The notes below the pieces were generated by a model. The model had not been told where the DNA came from. It made no database searches and worked only from the letters and a program-made list of their open reading frames with translations. Below, in pieces: positions 55,784 through 62,340 of a stretch of 64,000 nucleotides of DNA. Origin of the DNA: Pseudomonas sp. ok272 (GTDB taxonomy: Bacteria; Pseudomonadota; Gammaproteobacteria; Pseudomonadales; Pseudomonadaceae); NCBI RefSeq assembly GCF_900109995.1, contig NZ_FOCB01000001.1, positions 562,819 to 626,818 on the forward strand, read 5' to 3'. Every line of letters begins with the position of its first letter. Position 1 is the stretch's first letter. The translations under genes and the position numbers were made by a program.

Positions 55784-55870
55784 GTGGGAGCGAGCCTGCT
55801 CGCGAAGGCGATCTATCCGTCACATCGGTGTTGAATGTGCCGCCGTCTTCGCGAGCAGGCTCGCTCCCAC
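55784..55870. repeat. REPIN inside the gbu gene cluster
   Basis: GTGGGAGCGAGCCTGCTCGC and its inverse, about 45 bases apart, between the NCS1 permease stop and the symporter start. Both genes run in the same direction, so an mRNA hairpin there could alter relative expression. Confidence 0.9.
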
Positions 55871-55884
55871 AGGTCTTTTTTGAA

Positions 55885-57402
55885 TCAGACGACAGGTTGC
55901 ACTGCCGGGTTTACGAGCGAATCCATGCCCTTGTTGCGTGAGTCGTTGGGGCCGAAGACGTTGCCCGGTTCCGGGAACAGGCTCAGCAGGGTCAGGTACA
56001 CCAACGACGCCAGGCCCAGGGTGACCGGCAGGCTGATGTCGATACCGCCAGCCATCTCGCCCAGGGGCCCGACAAACTGCCCAGGCAGGTTGACGAAGCA
56101 CAGGCCCACCAGTGCGCTCGGGATCCAGGCCCCCAGGCCGCGCCAGTTCCAACCGTGGTTGAACCAGTAGCGACCGCCTTTCTCGCCGCGGGTGAATACT
56201 TGCAGGTCATCCGGGCAATAGAAGCCGCGACGTACCACCAGGCCGATGATCATGATCACCATCCACGGTGTGGTGCAGGTGATGATCAACACGGCGAAGG
56301 TCGACACGCTCTGCACCAGGTTCGCTGCAAAGCGCCCGATGAAGATGAAGGCAATCGACATCACCCCGATCAGCACGGTCGCCTTGACCCGCGACAACAG
56401 GCGCGGGAACACGCTGGACATATCCAGGCCGGTGCCATACAGCGACGTGGTGCCCGTCGACATGCCCCCGATCACCGCAATCAGGCACACCGGCAGGAAG
56501 AACCAGGTCGGTGATACGGCCAGCAGGCCGCCGACATAATTATTCGCGGCAATGTAGTCCGGTGCCTTGATCGCGACAATGGTCGCGGTCGCAAGGCCGA
56601 ACAGGAACGGGATCAGGGTGGCCGCTTGTGCCAGGATCACCGCCAGCATCAGCCGGCCCTTGGAGGTCTTGCGCGGGATGTAGCGTGCCCAGTCGCCGAG
56701 GAACGCGCCGAAGGATACCGGATTGCTCATGGCGACCAATGCCGCACCAATGAACGCGGCCCAGAACCCTGGCTGCCCCATGGCGACGGTGCCGGCATAG
56801 TGGCTGTCGAATGCCGGGGCGAAGGCGAAGATGCCCAGCAGGAACAGCAGGCTGGACGCCCACACGGCGATGCGATTGACCCACAGCATGAAGCGGAAGC
56901 CGTAGATGCACACCGCCAGTACCAGGATCGCGAACATGCCATAGGCCAGGCCCAGGGTCAGGTCGGTTTCCGGCAGGTCGATCAGGCGCTTGGCCCCGCC
57001 GACCAACGCATCACCGGAACTCCACACCGACAGTGAGAAGAAGGCGATGGCGGTCAACAGCGACAGGAACGAACCGACGACCCGGCCGTGCACCCCAAAG
57101 TGCGCGCCCGAGGACACCGCGTTGTTGGTGCCGTTGATCGGGCCGAACAGACCCATGGGGGCCAGGATCAACGAGCCGACCAACACGCCCAGGACAATGG
57201 CCCAGACGCCGGCTTGAAAGGACAGGCCGAACAGCACCGGGAAACTGCCGAGTACGGCGGTGGCGAAGGTGTTGGCGCCGCCGAAGATCATCCGGAACAA
57301 GTCCAGGGGGGCTGCGGTGCGCTCGTGGTCCGGGATCTGTTCGACCCCGTTGGTTTCGATGTTGCTGAGGCTAAGGCTAGGTTCTTTGTTGTTGTTATTC
57401 AT
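55885..57402 (-). CDS. NCS1 family purine-cytosine permease-like transporter
   Basis: The 505 aa protein has twelve helices. The early part DHERTAAPLDLFRMIFGGANTFATAVLGSFPVLFGLSF and NAVSSGAHFGVHGRVVGSFLSLLTAIAFFS fits the NCS1 nucleobase/hydantoin transporter family. In this locus it probably imports a guanidino compound or a nitrogen heterocycle rather than cytosine. ATG 57402 begins a polar N-terminal tail. It lies downstream of the NTF2-like gene (55 bases), likely in the same operon. Confidence 0.85.
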   Translation of the reverse strand: MNNNNKEPSLSLSNIETNGVEQIPDHERTAAPLDLFRMIFGGANTFATAVLGSFPVLFGLSFQAGVWAIVLGVLVGSLILAPMGLFGPINGTNNAVSSGAHFGVHGRVVGSFLSLLTAIAFFSLSVWSSGDALVGGAKRLIDLPETDLTLGLAYGMFAILVLAVCIYGFRFMLWVNRIAVWASSLLFLLGIFAFAPAFDSHYAGTVAMGQPGFWAAFIGAALVAMSNPVSFGAFLGDWARYIPRKTSKGRLMLAVILAQAATLIPFLFGLATATIVAIKAPDYIAANNYVGGLLAVSPTWFFLPVCLIAVIGGMSTGTTSLYGTGLDMSSVFPRLLSRVKATVLIGVMSIAFIFIGRFAANLVQSVSTFAVLIITCTTPWMVIMIIGLVVRRGFYCPDDLQVFTRGEKGGRYWFNHGWNWRGLGAWIPSALVGLCFVNLPGQFVGPLGEMAGGIDISLPVTLGLASLVYLTLLSLFPEPGNVFGPNDSRNKGMDSLVNPAVQPVV

Positions 57403-57457
57403 GATCAGCTCCGATCATAAAGGCGCGCTCATCGTGCGTGAGCGTCACCTGTCTTGG

Positions 57458-57865
57458 CTAAGGGGTGGGCAGCCTTTGCGGCATCGCCGACAAATGTTCA
57501 TGGCAGGCCAGCCAATGGCCCTGGGGTTGTTGGCGAAACACAATGGTTTCGCGCTCTTGGCTAAAGTGTTGCTCCCCTTGCATGCGCAGCGTTGTCGCCA
57601 CGTCATGCACGAAAATCGCCACGTCCCCTTGCACGCTGACGAAGGCATTGCCCGAGGTGCACGACAGCACCTCAAAGCCTTCTTCAAGGCGCCAGTTGTC
57701 CCACAACACCTGATAGGCATCGCGCGACAACAGAGGCTTGTCGAGGGTGTAGAAAACGAAGCTGGCGTCGCTGGTGAAAGCGCCGAAGTAAGCTTCGCGA
57801 TCGTTGCGTTCGAACGCCGACACCAGTTCGGCGGCGGCGTTGAGTACCTGGTCGTGTGCGTTCAT
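57458..57865 (-). CDS. NTF2-like/SnoaL-fold protein in the gbu operon
   Basis: The 135 aa protein has the cone-shaped NTF2 fold pattern: HDQVLNAAAELVSAFERNDREAYFGAFTSDASFVFYTL, then strands ending HEHLSAMPQRL. Start ATG 57865 follows GAGGG; an in-frame TTG at 57871 does not fit. Members bind small molecules or act as minor enzymes. The position between gbuA and the transporter is conserved in P. aeruginosa as far as I recall, so a role in guanidino metabolism is plausible but unproven. It starts nine bases after the gbuA stop. Confidence 0.8.
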   Translation of the reverse strand: MNAHDQVLNAAAELVSAFERNDREAYFGAFTSDASFVFYTLDKPLLSRDAYQVLWDNWRLEEGFEVLSCTSGNAFVSVQGDVAIFVHDVATTLRMQGEQHFSQERETIVFRQQPQGHWLACHEHLSAMPQRLPTP

Positions 57866-57874
57866 CGTCAACCC

Positions 57875-58825
57875 TCAGCGGTGAGTCACGCCCGGCAGTA
57901 CGCAGAGCATTTCGTACAGCAGGTTGGCGCCCAGCAGCGAGGTGTTGCCGGTGGTGTCGTACGGCGGCGAGACTTCTACCAGGTCGCAGCCGATCAGGTC
58001 CAGGCCTTGGCAGCCACGGACGATCTCGATGGCCTGGATGGTGGTCAGGCCACCGATCTCCGGGGTGCCGGTGCCTGGCGCCCAAGCCGGGTCGATACCG
58101 TCGATGTCAAAGCTCAGGTACACCGGGCCACCGCCGACTTTCTCGCGCACTTCAGCCATCAGCGGCGCCAGCGACTTGTGCCAGCACTCTTCGGCCTGGA
58201 CCACACGGAAACCCTGCTTGCGGCTCCAGTTGAAGTCTTCGGCGGTGTAGCCCTGGGCGCGCAGGCCAATCTGGACCACGCGGTCGCAGTCCAGCAGGCC
58301 TTCTTCGACGGCGCGCCGGAAGGTGGTGCCGTGGGCGATCTTCTCGCCGAACATGTGATCGTTGACATCGGCGTGGGCGTCGATGTGCACCAGGCCAACC
58401 TTGCCGTGCTTTTTATGGATCGCACGCAGGATCGGCAGGGTGATGGTGTGGTCGCCACCGAGGGTCAGCGGGATCACGTCGTGCTTGAGGATTTCATCGT
58501 AGGACTCTTCGATGATGCGCACGGCGTCCAGCAGGTTGAAGGTGTTGATCGCCACGTCACCGATGTCGGCGACCGACAGCGAATCGAACGGTGCGGCACC
58601 GGTGGCCATGTTGTACGGGCGGATCATTACCGATTCGGCGCGGATCTCGCGGGGCCCGAAACGGGTGCCGGCGCGCAGCGAAGTACCGATGTCCAGCGGG
58701 ATGCCAACGAAGGCAGCGTCCAGGCCGGCGGCGGTTTGCAGGTGGGGAAGTCGCATCATGGTGGCGATGCCGCCGAAGCGCGGCATTTCGTTGCCGCCCA
58801 GTGGTTGGTGAAGAATTTTGTCCAC
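57875..58825 (-). CDS. gbuA: Guanidinobutyrase
   Basis: The 316 aa ureohydrolase has the manganese ligands in GGDHT (His126), DAHADVND (Asp149, His151, Asp153) and SFDIDGIDP (Asp240, Asp242). The sequence, from MDKILHQPLGGNEMPRFGGIA to the C-terminus, agrees closely with P. aeruginosa GbuA as I remember it, which splits 4-guanidinobutyrate into 4-aminobutyrate and urea. It differs from agmatinase SpeB in the start. It is the first gene of the gbu operon and is divergent from its LysR regulator. Confidence 0.93.
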   Translation of the reverse strand: MDKILHQPLGGNEMPRFGGIATMMRLPHLQTAAGLDAAFVGIPLDIGTSLRAGTRFGPREIRAESVMIRPYNMATGAAPFDSLSVADIGDVAINTFNLLDAVRIIEESYDEILKHDVIPLTLGGDHTITLPILRAIHKKHGKVGLVHIDAHADVNDHMFGEKIAHGTTFRRAVEEGLLDCDRVVQIGLRAQGYTAEDFNWSRKQGFRVVQAEECWHKSLAPLMAEVREKVGGGPVYLSFDIDGIDPAWAPGTGTPEIGGLTTIQAIEIVRGCQGLDLIGCDLVEVSPPYDTTGNTSLLGANLLYEMLCVLPGVTHR

Positions 58826-58951
58826 GGGTAGGGCCTCATCATCATTTGTTTTATTTATGGGGTTGCTCAGCGCATACGGGAATGCACAGGCACCTGTTGG
58901 CGCCGATTCTGCGAAATGTAGTGCGGCAGAAGAATCGCTACCGGCAAATAC

Positions 58952-58975
58952 TTAGTTCAGATTTTTCTAAACTAA
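58952..58975. promoter_or_regulatory. Probable GbuR (LysR-type) operator
   Basis: TTAGTT (58952-58957) and AACTAA (58970-58975) are inverted, and the inner AGA / TCT also pair. The 24-base site is symmetric except for one position and fits the LysR T-N11-A style. It lies about 125 bases upstream of gbuA. Confidence 0.6.
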
Positions 58976-59018
58976 TGAGGTGAGTCGGATTAGACTTCAC
59001 GCCCAATAGCGATGCGCT

Positions 59019-59213
59019 GTAGGGGCAGGCCGGTTCGCGGGCAAGCCCTAATGCCAGTCAGTTAAGGCGCCAAACCTGTGGGAGCGAGCCTGCTCGCGAA
59101 GACGGCAACACAGCCAACATCTCCGTTGACTGACCTACTGCTATCGCGAGCAGGCTCGCTCCCACGTGGGTTTCGCTTAACTGACTGGCATTAGGGCAAG
59201 CCTCGTTCCTACA
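59019..59213. repeat. Composite element: REPIN inside a 22-base inverted repeat
   Basis: The 22-base arms 59045-59066 and 59176-59197 (core CTAATGCCAGTCAGTTAAG) are perfect inverses and enclose a REPIN at 59078-59165. Outside them lie two further REP-like half-arms, TGTAGGGGCAGGCCGG at the left and GGGCAAGCCTCGTTCC at the right. Confidence 0.8.
59078..59165. repeat. REPIN nested in the composite element
   Basis: GTGGGAGCGAGCCTGCTCGC and its inverse, the common subtype of this window, about 45 bases apart. Confidence 0.9.
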
Positions 59214-59227
59214 AGCACCCACCGTCT

Positions 59228-59316
59228 GTAGGCGCGAGGCTTGCCCGCGAAAGAGTCGCAACATCCCACATGATGGTTGACTGTACCGCCGCCTTCGCGG
59301 GCAAGCCCGCTCCCAC
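59228..59316. repeat. REPIN, GCGAGGCTTGCCCGC subtype
   Basis: GTAGGCGCGAGGCTTGCCCG at the left and TTCGCGGGCAAGCCCGCTCC at the right, 15 bases after the composite element and about 70 bases before gbuR. Confidence 0.85.
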
Positions 59317-59387
59317 GGGGAGGGTGTCGCAACCACTGTTCTGGCAACGCGGGTTCACCTGATTATTGAGCGGAGATCGTAGATTCC

Positions 59388-60281
59388 ATGGCCAATGCTT
59401 TACCCGACCTGAAACTATTGCGCATCTTCGTCAGCGTGGTACGCCATCAGGGGTTCGCCAATGCCCAGCACGAACTCAACCTCTCGACCTCGGCCATCAG
59501 CACCTACATGAGCCAGCTTGAGACCGCCTTGGGGTTGGTGCTGTGCCACCGTGGGCGGGGTGGGTTCAGCCTGACCAGCAAAGGCGAGTTGTTCCACCAG
59601 GAGACCTTGCGCCTGCTGGGCGAGCTTGAAGGCTTCGAGCAGTACGCCGCCGCGCTCAAGGGCGAGCTGCGCGGCACCCTCAACCTCGGGGTGATCGACT
59701 CGACCGTCAGCGACAAGGCCTTGCCATTCGCCGAAGCCATTGGTGCCTACACCCTGGAACACCCCGCGGTGCATTTGCACTTGTCGGTGATGAGCCCGTA
59801 CGAGTTGCAACTGGGCGTGCAGGACAACCGCCTGGACCTGGCCATCGGCGCGTTTTCCACGCGCATGAGCAGCCTGGTGTACATGCCGCTGTACCGTGAG
59901 CAGCACTGGCTGTATTGCAGCAGCCGGCACCCGCTGTTCACCGAGCGGCGTATCCCCGAGCAACTGATCACCCAGCAGCGCATGGTCGGGCGTGGCTACT
60001 GGAGCCAGGCCGAGCTGGCGCGTCATGGCTTCAAGCACAGTGCGGCGACCGTGGACAGTATGGAGGCGCAATTGATCCTGGTGCTGTCGGGTGCCTACAT
60101 CGGCTATTTGCCCGAGCACTATGCCCAGGCCTGGGCCGACAAGGGCGACTTGCGGGTGCTGCTGCCGGCCACCTTCGGCTACCAGGCGCCGTTCTCGATG
60201 ATCGTGCGCCGGGGGCGAAGTCGCGAGCCGTTGATCCAGACCTTTCGTGACCTGCTCAAAGCCCAACTGAATCAGGCCTGA
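59388..60281 (+). CDS. gbuR: LysR family regulator of guanidinobutyrate use
   Basis: The 297 aa protein has an N-terminal winged helix-turn-helix (DLKLLRIFVSVVRHQGFANAQHELNLSTSAISTYMSQLETALG) and a periplasmic-binding-like effector domain. It lies divergent from gbuA as in P. aeruginosa, where GbuR activates gbuA with guanidinobutyrate. The 560-base gap between them holds three REP units and the likely operator at 58952-58975. The DTW-domain gene begins two bases after its stop, so that gene is read together with it. Confidence 0.9.
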   Translation: MANALPDLKLLRIFVSVVRHQGFANAQHELNLSTSAISTYMSQLETALGLVLCHRGRGGFSLTSKGELFHQETLRLLGELEGFEQYAAALKGELRGTLNLGVIDSTVSDKALPFAEAIGAYTLEHPAVHLHLSVMSPYELQLGVQDNRLDLAIGAFSTRMSSLVYMPLYREQHWLYCSSRHPLFTERRIPEQLITQQRMVGRGYWSQAELARHGFKHSAATVDSMEAQLILVLSGAYIGYLPEHYAQAWADKGDLRVLLPATFGYQAPFSMIVRRGRSREPLIQTFRDLLKAQLNQA

Positions 60282-60283
60282 CC

Positions 60284-60880
60284 ATGCCCAGAATCCAATG
60301 CCCGCGCTGCCTGCGCCCACACACCCATTGCCTGTGCTCATTGATCCCGAGCCTCGACAGCCGCACCCGGGTGCTGGTGCTGCAACACCCCAGCGAAGTG
60401 AACCATGCGTTGAACACCGCGCGGCTGGCAGCGCTGGGGCTGAACAATGCCCAGTTGATCGTCGGTGAAGTCTTCGAGGATCTGCCGGCGTTGCTCAATC
60501 TGCCGGGTTATCAGGCGCGCTTGTTGTTCCCCGCCGACGATGCGCAGCCGTTGCAGGCCTATGCCGAGGGCGATCAACCCCTGTTGCTGGTGGTCCCGGA
60601 CGGCACCTGGCGCAAGGCGCGCAAGTTGCTGCACCTCAACCCGCTGCTGGCGGCGTTGCCGCGGGTGACGTTGGCCGAGGGCGGCGTCTCGCGTTATCGG
60701 TTGCGCAAGGCACCGGGGCCCGGGGCATTGTCGACGGTGGAGGCGATCGCGCAGGCGTTGCAGGTGCTGGAGGCACCCGTATCGTTCGAGCCCTTGCTCA
60801 AACCGTTCGAGGCGTTGATCGCGGGGCAGATCGAGGCGATGGGGCAGGACACGTATCAGCGTAACCATGGGGATCAGTGA
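60284..60880 (+). CDS. DTW domain protein (tRNA-uridine aminocarboxypropyltransferase, TapT-like)
   Basis: The 198 aa protein starts CPRCLRPHTHCLCS with four cysteines and two histidines suggesting a zinc site. The DTW motif is present as VPDGTWRKARKLL near residue 108, and LRKAPGPGALSTVEAIA fits the family. TapT-type enzymes add the aminocarboxypropyl group of SAM to a uridine in tRNA (acp3U). It begins two bases after gbuR and is likely cotranscribed with it, though no functional tie is evident. Confidence 0.88.
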   Translation: MPRIQCPRCLRPHTHCLCSLIPSLDSRTRVLVLQHPSEVNHALNTARLAALGLNNAQLIVGEVFEDLPALLNLPGYQARLLFPADDAQPLQAYAEGDQPLLLVVPDGTWRKARKLLHLNPLLAALPRVTLAEGGVSRYRLRKAPGPGALSTVEAIAQALQVLEAPVSFEPLLKPFEALIAGQIEAMGQDTYQRNHGDQ

Positions 60881-60889
60881 GTGAGCCTC

Positions 60890-60951
60890 TTCGCGAGCAG
60901 GCTCGCTCCCACAAGGGGCTATGTCGTTGTGGGAGCGAGCCTGCTCGCGAA
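60890..60951. repeat. REPIN, short inward-facing
   Basis: TTCGCGAGCAGGCTCGCTCC and GTGGGAGCGAGCCTGCTCGC separated by only about 16 bases, between the convergent DTW and adaptor genes. Confidence 0.9.
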
Positions 60952-60963
60952 AGCCGCCGCCGA

Positions 60964-62331
60964 CTAGCGCTCGCGCATCGCCTCGGTCCGGGCCTTCAGC
61001 ACCGGCTTGAGCAGGTAGTCGAGCACGCTCTTCTCGCCGGTGATGATGTCCACGGTGGCGACCATGCCCGGAATGATCAGCAGCGGCTTGGCGTCGCCAC
61101 CCAGGTGGTTTTTGTCGGTGCGCACCTGGATCAGGTAGAAGCTGTTGCCCTTGTCGTCGGTGATGGTGTCGGCCCCGATCAGTTCCAGCTTGGCTTTCAG
61201 GCCGCCATAGATGGTGTAGTCATAGGCGCTGAACTTGACCATGGCGCGCTGGCCGGGGTGCAGGAAGGCCACGTCTTGCGGGCGGACCTTGGCCTCGATC
61301 AGCAGGTTGTCTTCCAGGGGCACGATTTCCACCATGTCGCTGCCCGGCTGGACCACGCCGCCGATGGTGTTGACCTTCAGTTGCTTGATCACCCCGTGTA
61401 CCGGCGACACCACGGTGGTGCGGGTCACGCGGTCATCGATGGCGATGCTGGTGGCTGTTATTTTTGACAGGTCGGTGCGCTTCTGGTTGAGCTCCTTGGC
61501 CGCGTCCGAACGAAAGCTCTGCACCGACTCATCCAGCTTGCTCTTGATCTCGTTGATCGCCGATTCGGCCCGGGGAATGGCCAGGGTGGTGGCATCGAGC
61601 GAGCCGCGAATCTCCACCGCACTGCGCTTGAGCCGCAGGATCTCCACGGGCGAAACGGCGCCCGTGGCCACCAGCGGCGCGGACATGTTCATCTCCTGGT
61701 TCAACAGCCCAAGGCTGGAACTGTATTGCCCCTGCTTGGAGCGGAACTCCGCCAGCTCCTGGGTCTTTTGCCGCAGTTGCTCCGTCAGTGTGCGTTGTTC
61801 GCTGGCCAGGCGGCGCTGGCGTTGGTCATACAAGGCGCGCTCGTCCTCGGCCACCTGGGGCGCTTTGCTGATCACGTCGGCGGACAGGTTCAGCGCCCGG
61901 CCCTCGGCCTCGGCCGAGAGGCGCTCGACCTGGGCGGTCAAGGCGTAGCGGTCGGCCTCGCTCTCGCCCTTGTTCGACAGGAACCGGGTGTCATCCAGGC
62001 GCAACAGCGTTTCGCCCTTGTCCACCATCTGCCCTTCGTGGACGAAAATCTCGGTGACGATCCCGCCTTCGAGGTTCTGGATCACCTGCACCTTGCTCGA
62101 CGGAATCGCCTTGCCTTCGCCCATGGTCACTTCCTGGAGCACCGCCAGCTTGGCCCACACCAGCGCGGTAATAATCAGCGCGGCGGCGAGCCACACGGTA
62201 ATGCGCGACAGGCGCGGCGAGTCCTGGAGCGTGGCGTCGGCCGTCTCGGGCATGAACTCGCTTTCGGCACTCTTCTTGAAGCTGGCGAAGTAGCCGCGTG
62301 GTTCTTCTGAGGATGGAATTGACTCGGACAT
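60964..62331 (-). CDS. Type I secretion membrane-fusion adaptor (HlyD/LapC family)
   Basis: The 455 aa protein has a short cytoplasmic tail, one membrane helix (LSRITVWLAAALIITALVWAKLAVLQ, about 41-66), a lipoyl-like half-motif (NLEGGIVTEIFVHEGQMVDKGETLLRLDD), a long coiled-coil (about 125-300) and a second half with VVSPVHGVIKQLKVNTIGGVV. This is the adaptor of a type I exporter that links the ABC protein to an outer-membrane channel. It lies nine bases after the end of the ABC gene. Length and order resemble LapB-LapC of P. fluorescens and a related second system (Map); which one is not decided here. Confidence 0.9.
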   Translation of the reverse strand: MSESIPSSEEPRGYFASFKKSAESEFMPETADATLQDSPRLSRITVWLAAALIITALVWAKLAVLQEVTMGEGKAIPSSKVQVIQNLEGGIVTEIFVHEGQMVDKGETLLRLDDTRFLSNKGESEADRYALTAQVERLSAEAEGRALNLSADVISKAPQVAEDERALYDQRQRRLASEQRTLTEQLRQKTQELAEFRSKQGQYSSSLGLLNQEMNMSAPLVATGAVSPVEILRLKRSAVEIRGSLDATTLAIPRAESAINEIKSKLDESVQSFRSDAAKELNQKRTDLSKITATSIAIDDRVTRTTVVSPVHGVIKQLKVNTIGGVVQPGSDMVEIVPLEDNLLIEAKVRPQDVAFLHPGQRAMVKFSAYDYTIYGGLKAKLELIGADTITDDKGNSFYLIQVRTDKNHLGGDAKPLLIIPGMVATVDIITGEKSVLDYLLKPVLKARTEAMRER

Positions 62332-62340
62332 GAGCGACCC

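Noticed and set aside
57260..58831. 523-codon plus-strand open frame opposite gbuA and the NTF2-like gene
   Set aside because: The minus-strand proteins match known families along their full length.
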